From contig OY829539.1 in NCBI GenBank assembly GCA_963691705.1, positions 20,258,407-20,322,406 of the forward strand: 64,000 nt of DNA. Direction: 5' to 3'. Numbering within the stretch: the stretch's first letter is position 1; each line of letters starts with the position of its first letter. The DNA is from Viola odorata (taxonomy: Eukaryota; Streptophyta; Magnoliopsida; Malpighiales; Violaceae). The position numbers were made by a program, and so were the translations under genes. The notes beneath the pieces were generated by a model that worked only from the letters and a program-made list of their open reading frames with translations, made no database searches and was not told where the DNA came from. Shown one piece after another: positions 1 through 10,340 of this stretch.

Positions 1-314
1 GCTAATCGAATTCAATGGTCGTCGACAGCTACAATTGATTCCTGGTTTCTCCTGCAAGAAACAATCAAACACCACCTTAAATAACAGCAATAACTTTTAT
101 TCTAATAAAATAAATTAGGAATAAGAAAAAAAGAGAAACCCTACAAATTAATTAATTTGAAAAAATTCTTTCTTGAGTCGTAAGTCATAAATAAAAGCAT
201 ATTCCCGGGTTAATCTGCCATTGGAATTTAGATTACCTTCTGCCCTAATAATTAGCACTAATTAACAGTATAACCAGGAAGTCAGAAAACCGCCATTAAA
301 GGACAACCCTATAC

Positions 315-322
315 TATATATA
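315..322 (+). promoter_or_regulatory. TATA box of the pyruvate kinase gene
   Basis: An eight-base TATATATA stretch lies 106 bases before the pyruvate kinase ATG. Transcription would start near 345-355 and leave a leader of about 75-85 bases rich in C and T. The sequence is seen directly; its use as the core promoter is inferred from position. Confidence 0.6.
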
Positions 323-427
323 CAGAGCAACCCCTACTACACCTTTGCGTCGTAAGAAAACTTAAACCCTTCAAAAACCCTTCTGCCTTCAGAACTTCTT
401 CTTCCTAAACCCTTAAATAGAAACAAC

Positions 428-1178
428 ATGGAGAAGATTTTGGGAGGAGGATTGATGGGAGAGAAGAGGCCAAAGACAAAGATTGTGTGCACATTGGGTC
501 CTATGTCTAGGTCTGTTGAGATGGCAGAGAAGCTTTTAAGGGCTGGCATGAACGTTGCGCGATTCAACTTCTCCCATGGAACTCATGCTTACCATCAGGA
601 AACCCTTGACAATCTCAGGACCGCCATGAACAACACTGGCATTCCATGCGCTGTCATGTTGGATACAAAGGTATATTCCTTTCCTCTCTGTTTTTTTTTT
701 CTTGTTCTAATTAATCTTAATTTCCGATCTGTTAGGATTTTATCTTCTAGGTTAGTTTATGGAAGACATCCTTAATTATTGGGTTTTGGAATTGGTTATG
801 TTGAACTTTTATTATTCTAAAAAACACAATCAAAACTCACACAAACTCACAAACAGAGAAATATTACGGAGACTCACAGACAAAAGAGATTAGAGACACA
901 AACTTGTTTGTGTTCTACTCATGGTAGAACAATACATGTGATCCTCTTCACACTCTTTTACTCTATGAGTCTGCACACTCTTCTACTCTCACTCTGCCTC
1001 TCGGTACTCTTCTACTCTCACTCTGCCTCTCGGTGGGAACACTGTTTTGTTCCTCACCCTCTTTCTCATGGTGTCTGTTGGTAGGAACTCTCTGTTCCCC
1101 CACACTCTCCTCTACTCTTCTCTCTGGGTGGTAACTCTCCAAGTTCGTTCCAAACACCTCATTTCTATCACAGCATAC

Positions 1179-1214
<36 letters not shown>

Positions 1215-3323
1215 CTATCTAGTCATTCCAATAACCAATTACAGTAGCATAGGATCCGTTCTTGGTCTTCTTCCTTGTCTGCAGCACCTCTAGTTTCGGT
1301 GCCTTTTGTCTTGTCTGCACCATTTTTTTTTCTTTTCTGCTGCTTTGGGTGAGGTTGGTATTGACTGTCAACAGGTTAATGCAATTGTTTGTAGGATGTC
1401 TTGTCTCTTGATTGGATTTAATTTCTTGATCAGCCTTGTTTGGATGGATTTTGTGCATAATCTTGCTATTATTGAGTGATTTTTTATTTGTCTGTGTTTT
1501 TTGAATGAAAAAAGAGAGTAGTATTTGTTAGATTTCTAATGAACTGTTGATGAATTGCTTTTTAATTGATTCCATTAAGCATAACTCTTGGACATTGTGG
1601 CCGGCTTTTAAAAGGAATCCTCCTATTGGATGTGTTTGTCTCAATGCATAAGTTTCTCTCTAGGATGAAGGATTCGCAGAATTATTCTCTGAAAAAACTA
1701 CTAGTTTAGATTAGAAAGACTCACCAAAAGTAAGTTCCATGTTTTATGCTTTACTTTTCTAAAGCAAAACAAAATTCTTGGTTATGCCTGAAAGTTCTGC
1801 ATAATGCTTCTTTTTCTGTTTGGGGTTAGGCTATTATTTGATGATTAGTTCAAGCTCCACTTTATCTTTGATCATGGATTCTTGAATTTGAGATATTATT
1901 ACAGTTGGAGGAAATTAAATAACTTATCATGGTCTCTTGAATTTGAAATATTACAGGGACCAGAAATTAGAACTGGGTTCTTGAAGGATGGGAAACCTGT
2001 ACAACTGAAGCAGGGTCAGGATATTCTGATCTCTACTGATTACACCCTGAATGGTGATGAGAACATTATCTCCATGAGCTACAAAAAGTTGGCTGAAGAT
2101 GTGAACCCTGGAAGCACTATTTTGTGTTCTGATGGCACGATTTCCCTAACGGTTCTGGCTTGTGACAAGGAGCAGGGTTTGGTCCGCTGCTGCTGTGAAA
2201 ATTCTGCTATTTTGGGTGAGAAAAAGAATGTCAATCTTCCTGGAGTCATTGTCGATCTCCCTACCTTAACAGAGAAGGACAGAGAAGATATCCTGAACTG
2301 GGGAGTCCCTAATAAGATTGATATGATTGCACTGTCCTTTGTTCGCAAAGGTTCAGACCTAGTGGAGGTCAGAAATCTCCTCGGGTATCATGCGAAGAAC
2401 ATCATTCTCATGTCAAAGGTAAGTAATGTTTACGAAGTGACTTTGCTTCTAAGAAACATTCTTGATGTATCTGTTGCATGATTTAATCTGTTTCTTGTAT
2501 ATTCTGGCAGGTTGAAAATCAAGAAGGGGTTGCTAATTTTGATGATATTCTTGCAAATTCTGATGCATTTATGGTGGCAAGAGGCGACCTGGGTATGGAA
2601 ATCCCGATTGAGAAAATATTCCTAGCTCAAAAGTTGATGATCTACAAGGCCAACATTCTTGGGAAGCCTGTGGTGACAGCAACTCAGATGTTGGAGTCCA
2701 TGATCAAGTCTCCAAGACCCACACGAGCTGAAGCTACTGATGTTGCCAATGCAGTTCTTGATGGAACTGACTGTGTGATGCTCAGTGGAGAAACTGCTGC
2801 CGGAGCCTACCCTGAACTTGCTGTTCAAACCATGGCCAGCATTTGCATGGAAGCTGAGAACTTCATCAACTATGGAGACCTTTTCAAGAAGATCATGGAG
2901 AATGCTCCTATGCCTATGAGCCCCTTAGAGAGTCTGGCTTCTTCAGCTGTGAGGACGGCAAACAGCATCAGAGCACCTTTTATTTTGGTCTTAACCAAGG
3001 GTGGAAGCACCGCGAAGCTGGTGTCCAAGTACAGACCAAGTGTCCCAATTCTGTCTGTCATTGTTCCAGAGATTAAAACCGATTCCTTTGAGTGGTCATG
3101 CAGTGATGAAACTCCTGCCAGGCATAGCCTTGTTTACCGCGGTCTCGTGCCAATTTTTAGCTCAACATCTGGAAAAGCTTCTCATCTCGAGACAACTGAA
3201 GAAATAATTGAGAGTGCCTTGGAATATGCTAAGAAGAAGGGACTCTGCAGACCAGGTGATTCGATTGTTGCACTGCACAAGATCAATACTTCTTCTGTGA
3301 TCAAGATCATGTATGTGCAGTGA
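428..3323 (+). CDS. Pyruvate kinase, cytosolic isozyme (three exons)
   Basis: Catalyses phosphoenolpyruvate + ADP to pyruvate + ATP, the last step of glycolysis. Exons are 428-670, 1957-2418 and 2511-3323, giving 505 residues, close to the roughly 510 usual for plant cytosolic pyruvate kinases. Both introns (1286 and 92 bases) have GT-AG borders in phase 0. Motifs in order: KTKIVCTLGP at residues 16-25, ARFNFSHG (substrate and K+ site) at 44-51, MLDTK|GPEIRTG across the first intron, the catalytic lysine of MSKVENQEG at residue 235 across the second intron, MVARGDLGMEIP from residue 256, and ATQMLESM near 291-298. There is no N-terminal extension that would suggest a plastid or mitochondrial transit peptide, so the enzyme should be cytosolic. 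No stop or frameshift interrupts it, unlike every other coding region in the window. The first in-frame ATG after the TATA box was taken as start. Confidence 0.97.
977..1034. repeat. Perfect 29-bp tandem duplication in pyruvate kinase intron 1
   Basis: Two identical adjacent 29-base units (977-1005 and 1006-1034) each read from ACTCTTCTACTC to CTCTCGGT. They sit in a CT-rich part of the first intron. Perfect identity points to a recent duplication. No coding role is seen. Confidence 0.9.
1179..1214. repeat. Compound (AT)n(AG)n microsatellite in intron 1
   Basis: A run of about ten AT dinucleotides passes directly into about eight AG dinucleotides. Such compound repeats vary in length between individuals and would serve as a marker linked to the pyruvate kinase gene. 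Confidence 0.95.
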
Positions 3324-4940
3324 TTAGACTGCAGAAGATTTTGAAAAACTACCGCTCCAAAATTTTGCAGATTTGATTCTTTTAGTTTCAAGTTAACCTT
3401 CATTCTTGTTGAGAACACAACTTAAATGTAGGATTTTCACAATTTTATCAATTGAACTAGTTTATTTTGATTCTCCTATGTTCTTTTCCTCCTTCTGCTT
3501 GCTGAAAATCTTATCTACCTGTTTATATAGACATGGTTGACACCCAATATGAACAAAGAATGATATCACTAATGTGTCCATTAAAAAAAGTCTTTCTTTT
3601 ATTTGTAGGAATAACATAAAAAAGCTAGAGAATTTTACACTTGCAAGTATGTTCAACCATCATACATGAGAAACTTTCCAACATTGTCACAGCTTCTACC
3701 AGTTTGAGATTATGAGTAAGGGAACAAACCATCAAAAGGCCACATTTCCAGGATCCAGTTTCCTGGTCCTCCACCATTTCCCATGCTCTCTGCCACCGAA
3801 TTATTAGTACGAGCAGCATTATTCTCCATTCTCTCTTCTCTACTTCTCCATTAATCTCCTTCAATATCGCACTGGTTGGAGAGTATCTGGAACCTGTAAA
3901 CTGGACAAGAGCTATGCAGATCCTTGGCGTAACTTCCAAGAAAGATTTATGAACACTGTAAATTCGGCTGAAAAGAAGGGTTTGCATTGCATAAAATGCT
4001 TCTTTCTGTGCTGGGAGGGTCCCCTACTGGCTAGGATCATCCTCAGCCAAATGCCGTAGCAGTAATTCCAAACCAGGTCCAAATTTTGAGTAAGATATTC
4101 AAATTGCAAAAACGACCTTGAAGGATTAAAGCCTTCTCGTTGTAATGATTAACCAAACTCAGACTGCTACCATTATTATTTCTGCTGCATTTTCGCAAGT
4201 TCTTGACTGGAGTTGAAGATCTTGAATTATATGCAGATGGAAGGTGAGACTTCTTGTAGGTTGGTGCTTCCGATGTGTTCTTGAGCTGCACCATGTGCGC
4301 AAGAAGTGCCTAAACCACCCATCAAATCAAGAAAGATTGGAGCGGAAAGAGATGACACATCCTCAGATCTTGAATGAATCCAACTGTTATTTAGGCCATT
4401 AGTGGTTTAGTGGTTTCACAACTTGAAAGTACATATAGCACCAGTATCGATCCACCATTGAATCTCCCATCTTTCTTTCCCGCAAAACAAATCTAGTTGA
4501 CTAGAGAAATGGATCAACAACAATTAGAAGAACAATCAAGTAATTAAATACAACCATCCAAACCAAAAACTTGTAGGAAAGAATCACCGGACCGAATTTC
4601 AACTGGTCTTCAACTTTCCGTCCTGACTTGATCTTCAGCTAGAGGAGTTGCTTTCCATCTTTGAAGGAATGCAGAGGAAACAGTTCCGATACTTTTCTAA
4701 CATGGCTGAATCACGACAGTGTTCACTCTCATCACCTTTTGCTTGAGGATATGCAAAGCTCGACTTTCTTCAGCTGTCCCAGATAAACAAAACTAGTTAT
4801 TTTACCTTCCATTACTATGTACAACATAATTGTTAGTTCAAAAATATAAATGAATTTGCTCACGAAAAGAAAGTTATCAGTAGTTGTCATCTTCATGGCA
4901 CACAGTATATCTTTGTACATTGAAGAACTCTTCGAAAGTG
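3324..4940. other. Pyruvate kinase 3' flank and intergenic DNA
   Basis: No convincing complete gene is seen. The first 100-200 bases are likely pyruvate kinase 3' UTR. Between about 3640 and 4295 the minus strand has two short open stretches described separately. From 4300 to 4940 no open frame, RNA gene or transposon end is recognised. Confidence 0.5.
3678..4294 (-). other. Possible decayed exons of an unrecognised gene
   Basis: Two minus-strand stretches read like protein rather than random sequence. One begins with MVQLKNTSEAPTYKKSHLPS at 4294 and is Ser/Asn-rich. The other ends with GNWILEMWPFDGLFPYS and a stop near 3710. They are in different frames, with stops between, and I recognise no domain. 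They could be the end of a decayed host gene or exons of a live one whose 5' part lies elsewhere. This call is weak. Confidence 0.2.
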
Positions 4941-5586
4941 CTCTAATGGGAAATTCAACACAATACGCAGCAATAATAACTTCCCCTACTTGCTGGAATT
5001 TATGAGGAGCAGTAACAAATTAATGGCAGCAGCAAATATATCACACACACAGAGAGACAAACGATTTTAACGTGGAAAATATTCTCAATGCGGGAAGTAA
5101 AAACCACGGGCACAAGCCAGTCAATCAAGCTCCACTACGATCAAAGTCAGCGTACAAGAGAGTCTCAAATCACAGCACAATCGTGCTCAACAACTAGGCA
5201 ATCAACCTAACAAGAAGTATGAAAAATAGAGAACCAAAGGAAAAAGGTACAAAACCAGATTTCCCGTAGCTACTAACGGGACTCGATTTCTCCACTCAGA
5301 TATCTTCTCACCAATCCAACCGTTCAGATTGAAGAACCGGATGTTGTGAACCTGCTATCCAAATTTTAGTCTGAGCCGACGGTGAACGAAGTCGCAGCGA
5401 TGATTCTACCGAAGCTGGGCAGAATTTAGCGAAAATCTGTTTTTCTCCCTTCTCTCTCACGTTTTCTTTTCTTCTTTTTCTCTTAATTGAAACTCTCTCT
5501 CAATACCCTAATCTGACTCCTTCTAATAGAATGGGCTTGCTCCTCATGGGCTTTTCTCCACATAGGAAGGGAGCCCAAACCCAACA
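4941..5586 (-). repeat. Copia 3' LTR (complete)
   Basis: On the minus strand it starts TGTTGGGTTTGGG at 5586. Its other end is set by comparison with the 9688 copy: both share CTCTAATGG, and in that copy the CTCTAA directly abuts the primer binding site. A canonical CA end would instead place the boundary at 4947, so the outer six bases are uncertain. Confidence 0.85.
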
Positions 5587-5600
5587 TATCTCCCCCTCAC
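5587..5600 (-). other. Copia polypurine tract
   Basis: On the minus strand GTGAGGGGGAGATA directly precedes the TG of the 3' LTR. This is the expected place for the plus-strand DNA primer of reverse transcription. Confidence 0.8.
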
Positions 5601-5602
5601 AA

Positions 5603-6587
5603 CTATGTGGAGATGACCGCCAAACCGGCAATCTCACAACAAGTTTCAAACTTGCATCTCGGTAATGCCTTAATCATCATATAAGCACCATTATTATCTA
5701 TATGAACTTTGGCCAATTCTAACAACCTAGCATCCAATACATCACGTATCCAATGATACCTCACATCAATATGTTTGGATCTAGAGTGAAAAGTTGAATT
5801 CTTACCAAGATGAATTGCACTCTGACTATCACAAAATAGCATGTATTTGTCTTGGACAAAACCAAGCTCCTGCAAGAATTTCTTTAACCAAAGCAACTCC
5901 TTGCCTGCTTCTGTAATGGCAATGAAGTCTGCCTCAGTAGTGGACAATGCAACACACTTTTGCAGTCTAGATTGCCATGCCACAGCTCCCCCTGCAAGCT
6001 TAATCAAGTAACCCGAAGTGGACTTCCTGGAATCAATGTCTCCAGCCATATCAGAATCAGTATAGCCCACAAGGATAGGCTTATCACCTCCAAAACAAAG
6101 CCTCAAGCTAGTAGTACCACAAAGATACCTCAAAATCCATTTCACAGCATTCCAATGCTCTCTACCTAGATTTGACAGAAATCTACTGACTGTACCAACA
6201 ACATGTGCAATATCTGGTCTTGTACACACCATTGCATACATCAAACTATCCACAGCAGATGTATAAGGAACCCGTTGCATATCTAGTCTCTCAGCTTCAT
6301 TTGAAGGACTCTGTTTAGCACTCAATTTAAAATGAGTATCAAGAGGAGTGCTTACCGCCTTAGCATTTTCCATCTGGAACTTCTGTAGCACTCTTTTGAC
6401 ATAGTGTTCCTGTGACAGCCAAAGTTTCTTCTCCTTCCTATCACGCATGATTCTTATACCAAGAATCTGATTAGCAGCTCCCATGTGTTTCATGGCAAAT
6501 GACTCGCCCAATTGATTCTTTAACCTGTTAATCATGGAAATATTCTTCCCAACAATAAGCATGTCATCAACATATAATAACAGGATA
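5603..6587 (-). pseudogene. Copia pol, end of reverse transcriptase and RNase H
   Basis: The open frame starts inside the reverse transcriptase, with the YVDD catalytic motif near 6560-6570, and continues through RNase H. Recognisable parts are the SKKQ-type connection region, VALSTTEADFIAITEAGKE, and LFCDSQSAIHL. It runs to a natural-looking stop at 5603, a few bases from the polypurine tract. It is out of frame with the upstream part of pol because of the 11-bp duplication at 6588-6609. The RNase H half is otherwise well kept. Confidence 0.9.
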
Positions 6588-6609
6588 ATGAAATCATCAT
6601 GAAATCATC
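6588..6609. repeat. 11-bp tandem duplication breaking the Copia reverse transcriptase frame
   Basis: ATGAAATCATC occurs twice in direct succession (6588-6598 and 6599-6609). Eleven bases is not a multiple of three, so everything after it, including the YVDD active site, falls out of frame with the upstream polyprotein. Confidence 0.92.
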
Positions 6610-8424
6610 ATCGGAAAACCGTTTAATAAAGACACAGTGATCAGAAGTAGTCTTCTTGTAGCCTTGCTCAGACATAACAAACTCAAACTTCTTGTACCAC
6701 TGTCGCGGAGCTTGCTTCAACCCATATAGGCTCTTTCTCAACCTGCACACGTAGTCTTCCTTGCCTTCAGCATAAAAACCATCAGGTTGCTTCATGTAAA
6801 TTTCTTCCTCTAAATCACCATGAAGGAAAGCAGTCTTTACATCCATTTTCTCTACCTCCAGATCAAGAGTAGCAGCCAAACTCAACACGGTTCTAATGGA
6901 TGACATCTTCACTACAGGAGAAAAAATCTCATTGAAATCAACACCCTTTCTCTGTCTGAAACCTTTCACCACTAATCTGGCTTTATACCTCGGAGATGCT
7001 GAATTACTTTCTTGCTTCACCCTGTAAATCCACCTGTTTTCCAAGGCCTTCTTGCCTTTTGGCAATTTCACCAAGTCAAGTGTGTGATTATCATGCAAAG
7101 ATTTCATTTCATCTTGCATTGCATCCAGCCACTTCTTCTTTTCTTGACTCTTCATGGCCTCATGATAACACTCAGGTTCACCTCCATCTATCAAGGTAAC
7201 ATATTCATTAGAAGGATACCTAGTAGATGGCTTCCTCTGCCTAGTAGACCTCCAAGGTTGAACTTGAGGTGGTTCAGAAACATCACCAAGATTTTCATCT
7301 TGTGGCATCTCATGTTCCTCTTCAGAATCATCAGTAGGAACATCTAAAACATCTCCAAACTGCTGATCACCAACATAGTCATGTTGCTCACCATTCTGAA
7401 CATTATTCTCAGCAGCATCCAGATCATGGTTAGGCGTCTGAACTGGATCAATATCAGACAAACTACTATCTTTCTCAGGTGCAGTCTTCTCCATCTTATC
7501 AATGTCTTCAATGGTTTGGTCTTCCATGAACTTCACATCACGGCTTCTGACAAGCTTCTTCTCAACAGGATCATACAACCTGTAACCAAACTCATCTTCA
7601 CAATATCCAATAAAGATACACTGCCTTGTCTTCGCATCTAACTTGGATCTCTCATCCTTTGGCACATGCACAAATGCCTTACAACCGAAGACACGCAAAT
7701 GATCATATCTGACATTCTTGCCAAACCAAATTTTGTTTGGCACTTCAGCATTCAGGGCAACTGCAGGACTGAGATTAATAACATGCATTACCGTGTACAA
7801 TGCCTCACCCCAGAAATTCTTAGGTAACTTAGCTTCAGAAAGCATACACATAACTCTCTCAATCAAAGTCCTGTTCATCCTCTCCGCTAAACCATTCAGC
7901 TGAGGAGTTTTGGGAGGAGTCTTTTCATGTCTAATACCCTGCTGCTTGCAATAACTATCAAATGGTCCACAATACTCACCACCATTGTCAGAATGAATAC
8001 ATTTCAACTTCTTACTTGACTGTCTCTCAACCAAAACCTGGAATTGTTTGAACTTGTCCAGCACTTGGTCCTTTGCCTTCAATGCATAGACCCAAAGCTT
8101 CCTGGAGCAATCATCAATAAAGGTAACAAAGTAAAGTGCACCACCAAATGACTTTACCTTTAACGGACCACAAACATCAGAATGCACCAATTCAAGCAAC
8201 TCTGACTTTCTTGAGGGAGGATGCTTTTTAAATGATACTCTGGTCTGCTTACCAGCCATGCAATGAGAACATTTCTCCAACTCAACACTCTTCAATCCCG
8301 GAAGCACATCCTTTTTAGCTAAACAATTCAGCCCCTTTTCACTGATATGACTAAGCCTTCGGTGCCACAAAGAAGCCTCCATATCCATGGCATTCACACT
8401 GTCTTTAGCAACCAAAGCTTTTGT
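6588..8424 (-). pseudogene. Copia pol, GAG-pre-integrase, integrase and first half of reverse transcriptase
   Basis: The zinc-binding integrase start shows the H-H-C-C pattern (LWHRRLSHISEKGL then KCSHCMAGK). The catalytic D, D and E lie in HSDVCGPL, HSDNGGEYCG and LNGLAERMNRTL. Then come a variable acidic linker, the reverse transcriptase start (ENRWIYRVKQ) and KMDVKTAFLHGDLEEEIYM. A TAG at about 8422-8424 separates it from the protease part in the same frame; CAG to TAG is the likely change. Confidence 0.92.
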
Positions 8425-9207
8425 CTAATACAGTTTACTAACTTTCTCCCCTCTGGCCACAACCAAGTTACCTCTGGTGAGTTTCCATTTTCCAGAACCA
8501 AAGTGATTATCATAACCACCATCATCAAGAATCTGCACAGAGATCAAATTAAAACGGACATCTGGAGCATGTTTGACTCCTCTAAGCAACGACTGCACTC
8601 CCATGTTGGTTTGCAGGCAAACATCACCAATACCAACTACCTTAGCTACACCATCATTACCCATCTTCAACACTCCAAAGTCACCAGAAGTGTAAGATGT
8701 GAAGAACTCCTTCCTTGGGGTAACATGTAGCGTAGCAGCACTATCAATTACCCACATGCTCTCATCTGATACAAGATTAACTGAATCATGGCCAGGGAGA
8801 ATAACAAGATCATCACAGGAAGCCACAGTAACACGATCATCATCATCATGATCCTTCTCTTTTTGCTTATCCTTATTATCTTTTCTCTCCCTTTTCCATT
8901 GAAAACAATTCTTCTGCATGTGCCCTGTTTTGTGACAATAATGACACTCCACATTCTTGTATCTGGACTTGGACTTGGACTTACTTCTGCTCTTGTCCCT
9001 ACCACTTTTCGGTTCCTTTCTCTGATTTCTCCCCCTGTTTTCAGTAACAAGTACCTCGGAATGAGATGAAGTACCCTGTGCCTTCCTTCTCATCTCCTCA
9101 TTAAGAACACTTCCCTTTACATTTTGCAAAGAGACAACACCATCGAAAGCCGAATTAGTAATTGAAACCCGAAAAGTTTCCCAAGAATTTGGTAGAGTAT
9201 TCAGTAG
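8425..9207 (-). pseudogene. Copia gag C-terminus with zinc knuckle, and protease
   Basis: A basic Lys/Ser/Arg stretch leads into a CCHC zinc knuckle (CHYCHKTGHMQKNC, near 8905-8950), then an acidic linker and the aspartic protease. The protease site reads WVIDSAATLHVT where Copia proteases normally have D-S/T-G-A, so the catalytic glycine is replaced by alanine. It continues in frame from the Gag part across a TAG near 9208. Confidence 0.88.
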
Positions 9208-9645
9208 CTATAGTCCTAACACTTCATCATCAAACTTGATACCCATTCCTGACAATTGATCTATAAGTCCTTGAAAATCATTCAAGTGATCTGAAATGGA
9301 AGTCCCCTCCTTATACCTCAAATTCATCAGAGAATTCAACAAATACAATTTATTATTCCCTGATTTAGAAGCATACAAAGATTCAATTTTGTTCCATAAG
9401 GACGCTGCATATTCCTCATTAGCAATGTGATTATAAACATTGTCATCTACATACTGCCGAATAAAACCACAAACCTGCTGATGCTCAAAATTCCAATCCG
9501 CATTAGTCATGGATTCCGGCCTCTCAGTAGCAAACACAGGAATATGCAACTTTCTCACAAATAACAGATCTTTCATTTTTCCCTTCCATAAGTGATAATT
9601 AGTGCCATTCAAACTCAACATTCTATTTGTATTTGCCTCCATCAT
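9208..9645 (-). pseudogene. Copia gag N-terminal capsid part
   Basis: Begins [20 protein letters not shown], the typical start of Tork/Tnt1 Gag proteins (UBN2-type gag domain), and runs 145 residues to a TAG, after which the same frame continues with LLNTLPNSWETF. The stop is probably a decayed tryptophan (TGG to TAG). Gag packages the element RNA in cytoplasmic particles. Confidence 0.9.
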
Positions 9646-9675
9646 TCAAGCAAGTCAAATAACCTTAAACCAAAA

Positions 9676-9687
9676 GCTCCGCTACCA
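9676..9687 (-). other. Copia primer binding site (initiator tRNA-Met type)
   Basis: On the minus strand TGGTAGCGGAGC follows the LTR directly. It matches the usual TGGTATCAGAGC, complementary to the initiator methionine tRNA 3' end, at ten of twelve places. Confidence 0.75.
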
Positions 9688-9876
9688 CTCTAATGGAAAA
9701 TTCAACACAATACGCAGCAATAATAACTTCCCCTACTTGCTGGAATCTATGAGGAGCAATAACAAATTAATGGCAGCAACAAATATATCACACACACAGA
9801 GAGAGACAAATGATTTTAACGTGGAAAACCTTCTCAATGCGAGAAGTAAAAACCACGGGCACAAGCCAGTCAATCA
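9688..9876 (-). repeat. Copia 5' LTR, truncated
   Basis: About 189 bases match the start of the 3' LTR at 4941 with scattered differences. The match stops after CAGTCAATCA, where Athila sequence begins. The missing outer part of this LTR was lost together with the Athila-A 3' LTR, so the break is a deletion junction. Confidence 0.88.
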
Positions 9877-10340
9877 TGCTAGACCCTATAATTATGTACA
9901 ATAAGGATATCTTTAGGTGCTGAGCATGTTGTGTTCAAAAGCTATGGGGTCACAAGGTGAAGTATGCTAAAGGTTAAGGCTAAGATATTCAAGAAAACAG
10001 GCCTTAGGCATAGTTCAGAAAATTTCACCGGTACACAAACAGAACATAAAACATACATGCCTAAAACACACAAAAAGATTAAGAGAATCATGCATCAGAC
10101 ATGGAAAAGATGATCTAGGCCAACTAACTTAGCCTAGATCCACAAAAAATTTCATGCGATAAAGGAAAATCACACAAAATCACACAAGAACATGTATATA
10201 CAACACGCATCCTAAAAATACCCTTACCACACTTAGAGAACACATTGTCCTCAATGTGTAAATGAGAGTAAAGATTAAAATAAAAAGACACAAAAAATTT
10301 GTAAAAGAAGGAAAGAAAAGACAAGACCTGGGGGCTGCAT

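Larger units (their letters stand above)
4941..9876 (-). mobile_element. Copia LTR retrotransposon, Tork/Tnt1-like, 5' LTR truncated
   Basis: On the minus strand the order is LTR fragment, primer site, gag, protease, integrase, reverse transcriptase, RNase H, polypurine tract, LTR. Integrase before reverse transcriptase defines Ty1/Copia. The protein text most resembles the Tork (Tnt1) lineage. The 3' LTR is complete (about 646 bases) and the 5' LTR keeps only about 189 bases before unrelated Athila sequence begins at about 9877. The polyprotein carries two in-frame TAG stops and one frameshift, so the copy is dead. With one LTR end missing, no target duplication can be seen. Confidence 0.93.

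Noticed and set aside
799..1460. A TRIM or short LTR insertion in pyruvate kinase intron 1
   Set aside because: Some words resemble LTR text, but no paired terminal repeats, primer site or target duplication were found.
1882..1956. Extension of pyruvate kinase exon 2 to the ATG at 1882
   Set aside because: The AG acceptor at 1955-1956 joins MLDTK to GPEIRTG exactly as in the family; the 25 extra residues are intron.
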